41,635 bases of DNA from contig JADFZJ010000036.1 of assembly GCA_015232555.1 (NCBI GenBank), positions 1-41,635 on the forward strand, read 5' to 3'. The stretch comes from Desulfamplus sp. GTDB lineage: Bacteria; Desulfobacterota; Desulfobacteria; Desulfobacterales; Desulfobacteraceae. A program made the translations under genes and the position numbers. Below the pieces are notes generated by a model. It made no database searches, had not been told where the DNA came from, and saw nothing but the letters and a program-made list of their open reading frames with translations. Positions 7,807 through 17,202 of this stretch are shown piece by piece (the first letter of the stretch is position 1; every line of letters starts with the position of its first letter).

Positions 7807-8208
7807 ATGATCAGCACAGCTTATGCAATGGGACAGACAGGAGCAGCAGGTGCACCGGCAGGCGGTGGTTTTACAGCTTTTGTTCCACTGATTTTGATGT
7901 TTGTGATCTTCTACTTTCTGTTGATACGCCCTCAGCAGAAAAAGGCAAAAGAGCATCAAAATATGATAAACAACCTTAAGAAAGGGGATAGAGTTATAAC
8001 ATCAGGCGGGATACACGGCATTATAACCTCGCTTGGAGATACTACTCTGTCCCTTGAAATTGCTGAAGATGTAAAAATCAAAATAAATCGAGGCAATGTT
8101 GCAGCTCTTAACCAGAAATCATCTTCATCCGCACCACAAAAACAGAAAGAGAAAGCAAAAGAGAAAACTCAGGAGCATGACAAGACAAAAGATCAGGATA
8201 AAGAGTAA
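7807..8208 (+). CDS. yajC: preprotein translocase subunit YajC
   Basis: A small inner-membrane protein that associates with SecDF in the Sec holotranslocon. ATG 7807 is used because GGAGGA (7795-7800) lies 6 bases upstream; the in-frame ATG at 7789 precedes that site. A Gly/Ala-rich N-terminus (AGAPAGGG) leads into one membrane helix at about residues 22-42, then the family signature IRPQQKKAKEHQNMI and a beta-rich region with KKGDRVITSGGIHGII. The tail after residue 105 is highly charged (QKQKEKAKEKTQEHDKTKDQ), longer than in many homologues. The secD and secF genes follow. Confidence 0.93.
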   Translation: MISTAYAMGQTGAAGAPAGGGFTAFVPLILMFVIFYFLLIRPQQKKAKEHQNMINNLKKGDRVITSGGIHGIITSLGDTTLSLEIAEDVKIKINRGNVAALNQKSSSSAPQKQKEKAKEKTQEHDKTKDQDKE

Positions 8209-8272
8209 ATATGCAAGAGTATAGAGGCAACCGTTATTATAATCCCTATAAAAAGCTAACAGATAGTTTTAT

Positions 8273-8302
8273 ATGAAAGTCTCTTAACTGACTTTCATTT
8301 TT
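8273..8302 (+). terminator. hairpin with T-run between yajC and secD
   Basis: ATGAAAGTC (8273-8281) pairs with GACTTTCAT (8290-8298), followed by TTTT. It may be a partial terminator reducing expression between yajC and secD, or mark a separate secD transcript. Confidence 0.5.
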
Positions 8303-8395
8303 AGTTGTATAAGTCATTGCATGGGAGTTATATAAATAATAACAGAAAAAACCTTTAACAAAACCAACCGAAATAAAATACAGGAGTATTTTAGA

Positions 8396-10000
8396 TTGAA
8401 AATGTTTACATGGCGGGGCGTGGTCAACATAGCAGTATTGATAGGGGCAATTATTTATCTTATGCCCACCCTTAATGCTGACATCTGGCCCCATAAAAAA
8501 ATAAATCTTGGACTTGATCTTCAGGGCGGTATGCATTTGGTTCTGGAGGTACAGACAGAAAAAGCTGTCGAAACCACCATTGAGCGTACAACGGATGAAC
8601 TCAGACAGGAGCTTAGGAAAAAAGATATAAAACATCTTGGCGTATCATCTGGAGCATCAGACGGAACAACATCATCAAACAAAAAGAATACCATAACTGT
8701 TGAGTTGCAAGGTGAGGAAAACTTGAAAGGATTTAACACCATTGTGACTGAAAACTTTAATGATTATAAGGTTGTATCAACTACATCTGATGCTGATAAA
8801 CATCGTGTTGTGCTGGCTCTTCCAGATGAGGAGTCCATGAACATAAAGAAGATGGCTACTGAACAGGCACTTGAGACCATAAGAAACCGTATAGATGCAT
8901 TTGGTGTCAGTGAGCCGGATATCAGGCTACAGGGGGAGAATAGAATTCAAATACAGCTCCCAGGCGTCAAGGATACAAAGCGTGCCAAAGATTTGATTGG
9001 AAAAACTGCAAGGCTCAACTTTCAGCTTGTTGATGAGAATGCAGATGTTGATGCAGCAGTAAAGGGTACGGTTCCTCCAGGAGATGAGCTTCTATATCAA
9101 ATTGAGAATAACACTACCTCTGGTTCTATAAACAAAACCCCATTCCTTATTCAAAAAAGGGTATTGCTTGATGGAAGTGCCCTTACAAATGCACGAGTTG
9201 AGATAGACTCCCAATTTAATGAGCCTTATGTCAGTATTGAGTTTGACAGAAAAGGGGCAAGAATATTTGAGAGAATAACTGGAGAGAATATCAAGAAACG
9301 CCTTGCCATTGTTCTTGATAAAAATGTCTATTCAGCACCAGTAATACAGGATAAAATCGCTGGCGGAAAGGCAAGAATTACTGGTAATTTTACAATGGAG
9401 GAGGCAAAAGACCTTGCAATTGTTCTAAGGGCTGGTGCTTTGCCCGCACCTGTAAAGATTATTGAGGAGAGAACTGTAGGTCCAACCCTTGGATCAGACT
9501 CTATAAGGATGGGGCTGATATCAGGATTGGTCGGATGTATTCTTGTGGTTATTTTTATGGCAATATATTACATGGGTGCAGGATTTATTGCTGATCTTGC
9601 ACTGATAGCCAATATCATTCTTATTGGTGCAGGACTTGCGGCATTTCAGGCTACCTTGACCCTACCGGGTATTGCAGGTATCGTTCTGACTATTGGTATG
9701 GCTGTTGATGCGAATGTTCTCATTTATGAAAGAATAAGAGAGGAGATTGCATCAGGAAAAACCCCTGTCGCAGCCGTTAATGCTGGCTTTGAACGGGCTG
9801 CAATAACCATTATGGACTCCAACGTCACTACTTTGATTGTGGCAATAGTGCTCTTCCAGTTTGGAACAGGTCCTGTTAAAGGTTTTGCGGTTACATTGGC
9901 GTTAGGTATAGTTTCAAGTATGTTTACTGCTTTGATACTCTCAAGAAGTATCTTTAACTATATTGTCTCTACAAGAAGAGTATCTAAATTAAGCATATAG
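8396..10000 (+). CDS. secD: protein translocase subunit SecD
   Basis: 534 residues, the normal SecD size. With SecF it uses the proton motive force to help pull preproteins through SecYEG. TTG 8396 is preferred: AGGAG (8382-8386) is 9 bases upstream, while ATG 8402 is 15 away. The first membrane helix is at about 8-27, followed by the conserved GLDLQGGMHLVLEV. The periplasmic P1 region runs to about 360 with GKARITGNFTMEEAKDLA and the LRAGALPAP motif, then VGPTLGSDSI and five C-terminal helices containing MAVDANVLIYERIREE. A short Ser/Thr/Asn/Lys insert (residues about 83-98) interrupts the early P1 domain. secF follows after 92 bases. Confidence 0.95.
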   Translation: MKMFTWRGVVNIAVLIGAIIYLMPTLNADIWPHKKINLGLDLQGGMHLVLEVQTEKAVETTIERTTDELRQELRKKDIKHLGVSSGASDGTTSSNKKNTITVELQGEENLKGFNTIVTENFNDYKVVSTTSDADKHRVVLALPDEESMNIKKMATEQALETIRNRIDAFGVSEPDIRLQGENRIQIQLPGVKDTKRAKDLIGKTARLNFQLVDENADVDAAVKGTVPPGDELLYQIENNTTSGSINKTPFLIQKRVLLDGSALTNARVEIDSQFNEPYVSIEFDRKGARIFERITGENIKKRLAIVLDKNVYSAPVIQDKIAGGKARITGNFTMEEAKDLAIVLRAGALPAPVKIIEERTVGPTLGSDSIRMGLISGLVGCILVVIFMAIYYMGAGFIADLALIANIILIGAGLAAFQATLTLPGIAGIVLTIGMAVDANVLIYERIREEIASGKTPVAAVNAGFERAAITIMDSNVTTLIVAIVLFQFGTGPVKGFAVTLALGIVSSMFTALILSRSIFNYIVSTRRVSKLSI

Positions 10001-10092
10001 ATGCAATTTTATTAAACAGATAAAATCAAAAATATAAGACTTATTGAGAGTACAATCTCCACAAGAACATAAATTAAGGAATATAACAGATA

Positions 10093-11163
10093 ATGCAGTT
10101 TATAAAACCTGGTATTAATATCAATTTTACAGGCAACAGGGTAAAGGCATACATATTTTCCCTTGTTCTGATTGTAATCAGCTTAGTTTCGCTTATGATA
10201 CATGGGGGACCCAATTACGGAATTGATTTTGCAGGAGGTATGTTGATACAGGTGAAATTCACCCAAGATGTACCTATTGAAAAGATACGTGTTGCGATGA
10301 ACAAAATAGGACTTAAAAATACCTCTGTACAAAATTTTGGCGAGGAAGGAACCAGCGAGTTTCTCATAAGATCGAGTAATACAGAGATGAGTGGAGACAA
10401 TTTGTCTCAAGCTGTTACTGACGAACTCAAAGTATCAACTGGCACTGAAGCCGAGATAAGACGTATCGAAATGGTAGGACCTCAGGTGGGACAGGATTTG
10501 AGAACTCAGGCTCTGCTTGCAATATTTTACTCTCTGCTTTTTATAACCATATATATATCAGGCAGATTTGAGATGAAATGGGTTCTATCTGGCGTGATTG
10601 CATGTGCATTGATGTCAGCAGTATATTTTCTCTCCATATTTAATGTAGGAATACCTCTTCTGATTGCAGCAGCACTTGCTATAACACTTTTTCTCTTCTG
10701 GTATATGAACCTTAAATATGCCATGGGTGCAGTTCTATCATTGATCCATGATGTAACCATAACTGTGGGAGTTTTTTCTGTATTAAACCTTGAGTTCTCA
10801 TTGCAGATAATTGCTGCCCTGCTCACAATTATTGGTTACTCTCTGAATGACACTATCATTGTATTTGACAGGATAAGAGAAAATATTACAAAATCAAACA
10901 AGCTGCCTTTAGAGACCATAATAAATAAAAGTATTAACGAAACTTTAAGCAGAACGATTCTTACATCAGGTACAACATTGGTTGCTCTGCTTGCACTCTT
11001 CTTCCTTGGAGGGGAGATCATACACAACTTTGCATTTGCAATGATTTTCGGTATCGTTATTGGTACATACTCTTCAATTTTTGTTGCAAGTCCAATTCTT
11101 CTTTTAGCAGAACACAATACCAAACAGAAAATGGTAACAACCCCTAATCTCCAGAAGAGATAA
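10093..11163 (+). CDS. secF: protein translocase subunit SecF
   Basis: 356 residues. It pairs with SecD in the inner membrane. The first helix (about 20-38) is followed by the family motif NYGIDFAGGMLIQV and a small periplasmic domain. Five C-terminal helices carry SLNDTIIVFDRIREN and the SRTILTSGTTLVALLALF region typical of SecF. The central helices include an LLIAAALAITLFLFWYMNLK stretch longer than in many relatives. It ends 6 bases before the lipoprotein gene, so the two are probably co-transcribed. Confidence 0.95.
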   Translation: MQFIKPGININFTGNRVKAYIFSLVLIVISLVSLMIHGGPNYGIDFAGGMLIQVKFTQDVPIEKIRVAMNKIGLKNTSVQNFGEEGTSEFLIRSSNTEMSGDNLSQAVTDELKVSTGTEAEIRRIEMVGPQVGQDLRTQALLAIFYSLLFITIYISGRFEMKWVLSGVIACALMSAVYFLSIFNVGIPLLIAAALAITLFLFWYMNLKYAMGAVLSLIHDVTITVGVFSVLNLEFSLQIIAALLTIIGYSLNDTIIVFDRIRENITKSNKLPLETIINKSINETLSRTILTSGTTLVALLALFFLGGEIIHNFAFAMIFGIVIGTYSSIFVASPILLLAEHNTKQKMVTTPNLQKR

Positions 11164-11169
11164 GATGGT

Positions 11170-11967
11170 GTGTTTATGAAACTAATCTCTAAACTCTCTG
11201 CTCCAGTCTCAATTTGTTTTGTATCTGTTTTAATGACGCTGTGCATATTTTTTATGGCATCATGTTCAACAGCCACAAAAACAGCAAAGCCGTTAGCAGG
11301 GAGTTCTGGAGAATTGCAAGTTTCTAAAAGTATTGCAAACAGCAGTAAAAATGATAGCAAATCCAATCAAAGTGTTGAGCAGAGGCTTGATGATATTTCT
11401 ATAAGGTTGGGGAAAATAGAGCAGACACTTGGGTTAAATGAAGCTCAGGATATTGATGTTAATATTAATGAAGCTGATATTACTGAAGATGTGTTACCTG
11501 ATGATGAAGATAAAGAGGATAAACCTGATGAAAAATCTGAACCAAATGGCAATAATCAGCAGAGATCCTTATCCAAGAGCAACTCTTACGGATCACAGCC
11601 AGAATTGCTATACAACAAGGCTCGTTCACTTCTTCTTAACAAGAAATTCAAAGCTGCTGAAGAGGAGTTTAAATTGCTTGCAGAAAACTATCCAAAACAC
11701 CCGCTTGCTGTTAATTCGCTCTATTGGATGGGAGAGTGCCGTTACTCTGTTAAAGATTACCATGGGGCAATTACAATTTTTAAACAGCTTGTAGAAGAAT
11801 ATCCAGACGGAAGAAAAGTGCCTGATGCTCTTTTAAAAACTGCATACGCCTATCTCTACATTAAAGATGCTGACAATGCCCGTGAATATTTGAAAACAGT
11901 CGTCAGAAAATTTCCATTTTCACCTGCTGGAGAAAAAGCTGAACAAAAACTTCAATCTCTCAGATAG
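11170..11967 (+). CDS. CpoB/YbgF-like lipoprotein with TPR repeats
   Basis: GTG 11170 and ATG 11176 are both possible starts. The N-terminal hydrophobic segment ends in a lipobox-like FMASC, with Cys near residue 32, so it is a predicted lipoprotein. A short coiled coil (VEQRLDDISIRLGKIEQTLG) is followed by a very acidic linker (DVLPDDEDKEDKPDEKSEPN). Three C-terminal TPR-like repeats start at PELLYNKARSLLLN and include the YPKHPLAVNSLYWMGECRY pattern of the YbgF/CpoB C-domain. In Proteobacteria CpoB links cell-wall synthesis with the Tol-Pal envelope complex; here tol genes are not adjacent, so the exact role is uncertain. It lies between secF and dprA on the same strand. Confidence 0.75.
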   Translation: MFMKLISKLSAPVSICFVSVLMTLCIFFMASCSTATKTAKPLAGSSGELQVSKSIANSSKNDSKSNQSVEQRLDDISIRLGKIEQTLGLNEAQDIDVNINEADITEDVLPDDEDKEDKPDEKSEPNGNNQQRSLSKSNSYGSQPELLYNKARSLLLNKKFKAAEEEFKLLAENYPKHPLAVNSLYWMGECRYSVKDYHGAITIFKQLVEEYPDGRKVPDALLKTAYAYLYIKDADNAREYLKTVVRKFPFSPAGEKAEQKLQSLR

Positions 11968-12013
11968 ACCTTTAATTCATTTTTTGTAAAAAGTATATCA
12001 ATAGAAAATATAA

Positions 12014-13315
12014 ATGTCTCATACAATCGATCACTATCTACCCTGGTTTATACTCAAAAACATTCCCGGAGTTGGTAATATCCTTTACAGACGGCTAATT
12101 GAGAGATTTGGCTCTCCTGAAGATGTTCTGAATGCCCACAGACACGATCTTATGACTATTAAAGGCATGGGCAACAAGGCTCTCTCTGCTATATTGAATC
12201 CTGCGTTTAGAAATTCACCCGCAGTTGATGAACTTAAAAATGAGATAAGAGAGATTGAAAAGTGCGGATTTAAAATAACAACAATGGTTGAAGATAACTA
12301 CCCTTCGCTGCTTAAACAGATTCCCGACCTTCCCCCCTATTTTACCTACATAGGTTCACTTAATACGATTACTAACAATAAAAGTGATGAAGTTTTACCA
12401 TTACCTTCTATTTCAATTGTAGGTTCACGAGAAGCTACCCCTTACGGACTCAATACCGCAGAGACTCTTGCCTATGATTTAGTTTTAAATGGATTTGAAG
12501 TGGTAAGCGGAATGGCTCTCGGAATTGACACTGCTGCACACAAAGGTGCTTTACGGGCAGGAGGCAGAACTGTTGCGGTTCTTGGCAGTGGACTTTGTAA
12601 AATATATCCATCAGAAAATAGAAAACTGTTCTACAGAATAGCCGATAATGGGGCAGTAATTTCAGAGTTCAAGGTCAATTCTGAACCTGAAGGTCGCCAT
12701 TTTCCAATGAGAAACAGGATCATTGCAGGGATGTCATTGGGAACAGTCGTGGTTGAAGCTGCTAAAAAGAGCGGTTCTCTTATTACAGCACGGCTTGCAG
12801 CAGACTACAATCGAGAGGTTTTTGCTGTACCAGGAGATATTCACTCATTTAAAAGTGCAGGAACGCACGCACTTTTAAAGCAGGGTGCAAAACTTGTGGC
12901 AAACTATATGGATGTAGTTGAGGAGCTGACTAATATAGTTCCTTTAACGCCTGAAAATAACAAACTCTTCAATATGATAGAGACTAAAAAATTAAAATCA
13001 AGATTACAGGATAGCTCTCTCTTTGAAGAAAAATTACAACATCAGGACAATGCATTATTACAAAATAAGAGTCAATTACAACTCCAACCGCTGTTGAAAC
13101 ATGAGAATCTTGAACCAAATCTTTCTCTATTTGAAACTGATAACTACCAAGACGCTGTTCTAAATATGCTTAAATCCTCATCGTCTCCAATACACATTGA
13201 CGAAATTATCGAACAGTCTGGACTTGACACAGGCGGCATAACAGCAGCACTTATGTCTCTTGAACTTATGGGAATAGTAAAACACTATCCGGGAAAGATG
13301 TTTTATAAAAATTAA
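12014..13315 (+). CDS. dprA: DNA processing protein DprA
   Basis: 433 residues. DprA binds incoming single-stranded DNA and loads RecA during natural transformation. An N-terminal helix-hairpin-helix-like part (NIPGVGNILYRRLIERFG, IKGMGNKALSAI) precedes the Rossmann-fold core: SIVGSREATPYGL, VVSGMALGIDTAAHKGAL, TVAVLGSGL, FPMRNRIIAGMS, then GSLITARLAADYNREVFAVP. Residues about 320-385 are a Gln/Leu/Lys-rich linker. The C-terminal winged-helix-type domain (SSSPIHIDEIIEQSGLDTGG) is complete. It is followed by topA after 109 bases, a neighbour pair found in many bacteria. Its presence does not prove competence, since dprA is also kept in species not known to transform. Confidence 0.93.
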   Translation: MSHTIDHYLPWFILKNIPGVGNILYRRLIERFGSPEDVLNAHRHDLMTIKGMGNKALSAILNPAFRNSPAVDELKNEIREIEKCGFKITTMVEDNYPSLLKQIPDLPPYFTYIGSLNTITNNKSDEVLPLPSISIVGSREATPYGLNTAETLAYDLVLNGFEVVSGMALGIDTAAHKGALRAGGRTVAVLGSGLCKIYPSENRKLFYRIADNGAVISEFKVNSEPEGRHFPMRNRIIAGMSLGTVVVEAAKKSGSLITARLAADYNREVFAVPGDIHSFKSAGTHALLKQGAKLVANYMDVVEELTNIVPLTPENNKLFNMIETKKLKSRLQDSSLFEEKLQHQDNALLQNKSQLQLQPLLKHENLEPNLSLFETDNYQDAVLNMLKSSSSPIHIDEIIEQSGLDTGGITAALMSLELMGIVKHYPGKMFYKN

Positions 13316-13354
13316 ATTTATAAGAAAATCAATAAGCAAAAGCTAAACCAAAGC

Positions 13355-13400
13355 GATAAGCAGAACTAAATATAATTGATAAGCAGAATTGAATATAAAT
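13355..13400 (+). repeat. two 23-bp tandem repeats before topA
   Basis: The units gataagcagaactaaatataatt and gataagcagaattgaatataaat lie head to tail, with three differences. A weaker third unit may begin near 13331. They fill the short gap upstream of topA. No protein is encoded; a regulatory or slippage origin is possible. Confidence 0.7.
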
Positions 13401-13424
13401 GGCTTATAATCTTGAGGAGTAAAA

Positions 13425-15761
13425 TTGAGTAAACCACTGTTAATTGTTGAGTCCCCTACTAAAGTCAAAACACTGAAAAAATATTTAGGAAACGATTATA
13501 ATGTTGCTGCTACAGCAGGTCATATAAAAGACCTTCCTCAAAAAGAGCTTGGTATTGATATTGAAAACAACTTCAAGGCTGAATATCTAAATATAAAAGG
13601 CAAATCCAAAGTAATTCAAGATTTAAAAAGTGCTGCTGGAGCTACTGATACTGTCTATCTTGCACCTGACCCTGATCGTGAAGGAGAGGCTATTGCATTT
13701 CATGCTGCTGAAATTTTAAAGAAAAAGGGGCGAAAATTTTACAGGGTTCTTATCCATGAGTTGACAAAAAAAGGGATTGCAGAGGCATTAAGCAATCCAA
13801 CTGAGCTGAACGCTGACAAGTATGAGGCACAGCAGACCAGAAGAACATTGGATCGTTTAGTGGGATACCTAATATCTCCTCTTTTGTGGAGACGGGTACA
13901 GGGAAGTTTAAGTGCTGGTCGGGTTCAGTCGGTTGCCGTAAAAATTATATGCGATCGTGAGAGGGAGATTAGAGCTTTTATTTCGGAAGAATACTGGACA
14001 ATTACGGCTGATTTGCTTGCAGAAGTCCCACCAATCTTCTCCGCAGCCTTGGTCAGACACAAGGGTAGAAAAATCAACATTCCAAATGAGAAAAAAGCAT
14101 CTCAGATAATCAAAGAGCTTGAATCGTCAGACTTTACTGTAGATAAGATCACCATAAAAACGCTTAATAAAAATCCCCTTCCTCCTTTTATTACAAGTAA
14201 ACTTCAACAAGATGCTATCAATAGACTCAAATTTTCCGCTAAAAAAACAATGTCTGTGGCACAGCAGCTCTACGAAGGTATTGAGATCGGAACAGGCGGA
14301 CCTGAGGGTTTGATTACCTATATGCGTACTGACTCAACCCGTATTGCTGCTGAAGCTGCTAACGAAGCCCTGATGCTTATAAAAGATAAATTCGGGGCAG
14401 AGTATGCGATGGACAAGCCAAGATTCTTTAAAAACAAAAATAATGCCCAAGATGCCCATGAGGCGATAAGACCAACGTCTGTTTTCAACACCCCAGGAAA
14501 AGTTCAGCCATATTTGACGCAGGATCAATTTAAGCTCTACGATCTTATCTGGAAAAGATTTGTTGCTTCACAGATGTCTCCAGCAGTTATTGACCAGAAA
14601 AATGTCGCTATTGCAGCAGGTGAATATACATTTAATGTGGGCGGCAATACGATAAAGTTTCAAGGATTCATGGCACTCTACTCTTATGCTGATGACAAAC
14701 CAGATAATGATGATAAATCAGGGGGAAAAGATGAAGAGGGTTCATCAGGTAATGGAGAAAAATCGGGAGAAAAGGAGCGTCAGGTTATCCCAGAACTTGA
14801 AGAGGGAATGAAATTGGATGCAAACAAGATCATTCCAATGCAGCATTTTACCAAACCGCCGCCAAGATTTTCAGAAGCATCATTGGTCAAAGAACTTGAA
14901 GAGAACGGAATCGGCAGACCAAGCACCTATGCAACCATTCTCTCAACAATTCGGGATAAAGGATATGTTGATCTTGTAAAAAAATATTTTGTTCCCAATG
15001 AGCTTGGATTTATTGTCAACGAGCTTTTAGTAGCCTCATTCCCTGAAATTCTTGATGCAGCATTTACAGCACAGATGGAGAACAATCTTGACAATATTGA
15101 GAGTGGCAGCCGTAAATTCCTTGAAGTGCTCAATGACTTTTATGCTCCTTTTAAAGTAAGACTTTCCAATGCAACGGAAAATATGCTCAATGTCAAGGGA
15201 GTTGGAATACCTACAGATTTGAAATGTCCGCTTTGCGGCAGACAGATTAATATTAAAATAGGAAAAAACGGTCATTTTATTGCATGCACAGGATATCCTG
15301 AATGCTCATTTTCCAGCAACTACACCCGCGATGAAAAGGGTAATATACAGATTCACGAAAACATAGCCTCATCAGATTTAACTCCTGTCAAAGATTGTGA
15401 TAAATGCGGAAAACCAATGGTAAAAAAAGAGGGGCGTTATGGAGAATTTCTTGCCTGCACAGGCTATCCTGAATGCAAAAACACAGAGTCTCTTTATGCA
15501 ATAGAGCCTGTAAAATCAACCGATATTCATTGTCCTATACAAGGATGTACAGGCATGATTGTGAGCAAAAAGTCTCGCCGTGGTAAGGATTTCTATGGAT
15601 GTGACAAGTATCCTGATTGTGATTTTGCATCATGGGACAAACCTGTAAACAAGGCATGTCATAAATGTAGTTCTCCCTATTTAGTTGAAAAAGAGACAAA
15701 AAAAGATGGGCTGCTACTTGCTTGTCCTGTTAAAGGATGTGATTACAAAGAGACAAGATGA
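13425..15761 (+). CDS. topA: DNA topoisomerase I
   Basis: 778 residues, type IA topoisomerase, which relaxes negative supercoils. It starts at TTG 13425 with GAGGAG about 6 bases upstream. The Toprim domain carries ESPTKVKTLKKYLG and the metal site APDPDREGEA. The catalytic tyrosine is Y299 in YMRTDSTR. GIGRPSTYATI and SFPEILDAAFTAQMENNLD are also present. The C-terminus holds four four-cysteine zinc fingers, starting at CPLCGR, CDKCGK, CPIQGC and CHKCSS. Residues about 425-452 form an Asp/Lys/Gly/Ser-rich low-complexity insert in the core that most relatives lack. The last 19 bases overlap the end of the convergent ABC ATPase gene. Confidence 0.95.
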   Translation: MSKPLLIVESPTKVKTLKKYLGNDYNVAATAGHIKDLPQKELGIDIENNFKAEYLNIKGKSKVIQDLKSAAGATDTVYLAPDPDREGEAIAFHAAEILKKKGRKFYRVLIHELTKKGIAEALSNPTELNADKYEAQQTRRTLDRLVGYLISPLLWRRVQGSLSAGRVQSVAVKIICDREREIRAFISEEYWTITADLLAEVPPIFSAALVRHKGRKINIPNEKKASQIIKELESSDFTVDKITIKTLNKNPLPPFITSKLQQDAINRLKFSAKKTMSVAQQLYEGIEIGTGGPEGLITYMRTDSTRIAAEAANEALMLIKDKFGAEYAMDKPRFFKNKNNAQDAHEAIRPTSVFNTPGKVQPYLTQDQFKLYDLIWKRFVASQMSPAVIDQKNVAIAAGEYTFNVGGNTIKFQGFMALYSYADDKPDNDDKSGGKDEEGSSGNGEKSGEKERQVIPELEEGMKLDANKIIPMQHFTKPPPRFSEASLVKELEENGIGRPSTYATILSTIRDKGYVDLVKKYFVPNELGFIVNELLVASFPEILDAAFTAQMENNLDNIESGSRKFLEVLNDFYAPFKVRLSNATENMLNVKGVGIPTDLKCPLCGRQINIKIGKNGHFIACTGYPECSFSSNYTRDEKGNIQIHENIASSDLTPVKDCDKCGKPMVKKEGRYGEFLACTGYPECKNTESLYAIEPVKSTDIHCPIQGCTGMIVSKKSRRGKDFYGCDKYPDCDFASWDKPVNKACHKCSSPYLVEKETKKDGLLLACPVKGCDYKETR

Positions 15762-16801
15762 CAGGCTACAAAATGTGGTGAGAATAAGGACTCTGAACTC
15801 TTGCTATATGTCAACTCACCTTTTCCCTGCTCATCTATATTGGTAACAGGTTTAAGCTGAGGAACTTCATTTTTGCAAATATCCATAACATGCCTGCATC
15901 TTGTATTAAATCGGCACCCTTTTGGAGGATTTGTGGGAGATGGAACCTCACCTTTCAAAATTATCCGCTCACGCTGAGCTTCTGGGTCTGGAACTGGAAT
16001 GGCAGACAATAGTGCCTCTGTATATGGGTGTTTTGGATAGGCGTATATTACTTTTGCATCTGCCATCTCTACAATCTGCCCAAGATACATAACAGCTATC
16101 CTGTCAGATATATGCCTTACCACAGCCAAATCGTGGGAGATAAAGAGGCATGTCAAACCCATATCTTTTTGAAGGGTTAGCATCAGATTAAGTATCTGGG
16201 ACTGCACAGAGACATCAAGAGCAGAAACTGGTTCATCGCATATCAGAACCTCAGGTTCAAGGCTTATTGCCCGTGCAATTCCAATACGCTGGCGCTGACC
16301 TCCGCTGAACTCATGCGGAAATTTTGTAATTGCATCTGGTGAAAGTCCAACTCTCTCAAGTAGTCGTGCAATCTCTCGTTTACGTTCACTTCTACTATAT
16401 TGTATATTCCCAAACTTGTTGTTGATAATGTATTTTTCTTCAAGAATCTCACCCACAGTATGACGGCTGTTCAAGGATTCAAAAGGGTCTTGAAAAATCA
16501 TCTGCATCTTGAGTCTAAAATTTTTGATATTGCAAGTTTTGTCTCTCTTCATACTTTTAATACTTGAAATATCCTGCCCATGAAGCCTAACACTGCCCTC
16601 AGATAGAGGATATAAACCCATAACACAGCGTCCAAGTGTTGTCTTTCCACAGCCTGATTCACCTACTAAACCTAAAGTTTCCCCTCTTCTTACATCAAAA
16701 GAGACATCATCAACAGCATGTACAAATCCTCGTTGACGCAAAAATATGCCACCATGCACTGGAAAATATTTTTTGAGCCGCTCTACTTGAAGAATATTCA
16801 T
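15743..16801 (-). CDS. oligopeptide/dipeptide ABC transporter ATP-binding protein (OppF/DppF type)
   Basis: The start is the ATG at 16801, with GGGAGG 4 bases upstream. A slightly longer frame begins at 16813 but contains that ribosome site. Walker A is [12 protein letters not shown], the signature is [14 protein letters not shown], Walker B is [14 protein letters not shown], and the switch histidine is in FISHDLAVV. The C-terminal oligo/dipeptide-transporter extension is present ([17 protein letters not shown], then GCRFNTRC). The N-terminus [23 protein letters not shown] is the OppF/DppF type. No permease, OppD partner or binding protein lies in this window, so it is either an orphan or part of a system continuing elsewhere. 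The last codons after PVTNIDEQ look relaxed and overlap topA. Confidence 0.9.
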   Translation of the reverse strand: MNILQVERLKKYFPVHGGIFLRQRGFVHAVDDVSFDVRRGETLGLVGESGCGKTTLGRCVMGLYPLSEGSVRLHGQDISSIKSMKRDKTCNIKNFRLKMQMIFQDPFESLNSRHTVGEILEEKYIINNKFGNIQYSRSERKREIARLLERVGLSPDAITKFPHEFSGGQRQRIGIARAISLEPEVLICDEPVSALDVSVQSQILNLMLTLQKDMGLTCLFISHDLAVVRHISDRIAVMYLGQIVEMADAKVIYAYPKHPYTEALLSAIPVPDPEAQRERIILKGEVPSPTNPPKGCRFNTRCRHVMDICKNEVPQLKPVTNIDEQGKGELTYSKSSESLFSPHFVACHLVSL

Positions 16802-16892
16802 AGTGCCTCCCATTCAAAACTTATGATATTTCTCTGAACTTTTGAAAACTCAATACCAATCATAAATATTTTATTATTTGTATTTGATTTAT

Positions 16893-17113
16893 TAAGAGCC
16901 TGTTTGAAAATTAATTGTAACCCTCAGTTTGCTTTGCAATTAGTCACAATTTTTAACATATTTGCTCAAATGGAGTCTTTATATTGCAACCTTGTCCGTC
17001 TTAATGGATTACTGTGTAGAATCTGCTGGAGTCATAAAAGGCTCTTTTGGCTCTATATTGGTTCGTGAGCAAAGATTTTTACATGTTACATATAATTTTT
17101 AAACAGGTTCTTA
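16893..17113. mobile_element. MITE-like element 3 (about 217 bp, TA ends)
   Basis: TAAGAGCCTGTTTGAAAATTA at the left is mirrored by the reverse complement TAAGAACCTGTTTAAAAATTA at the right, 21 bases with two mismatches. TA stands at each boundary (16893-16894 and 17112-17113). The interior is AT-rich with no ORF. It occupies most of the 400-base gap between the ABC ATPase and glgP. The GAGCCTGTTT ends resemble those of several IS5-like elements, which is only a recollection. The remaining gap to 17202 contains nothing I can assign. Confidence 0.65.
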
Positions 17114-17202
17114 GAGAGGACTTCTGCAAAACTTTTTATATCGCTCCTACCTTCGTCTAATAGCCCAGTAGGAGAGATGCTAAATATTGAATTACAAAAC
17201 TC

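Noticed and set aside
10836-11366. 176-codon minus-strand ORF over secF and the lipoprotein gene
   Set aside because: Antisense to two well-supported genes with no domain likeness.
11438-11794. 118-codon plus-strand ORF inside the CpoB-like gene
   Set aside because: Out-of-frame shadow of the acidic linker and TPR region, with an improbable Met/Leu/Ile-rich composition.
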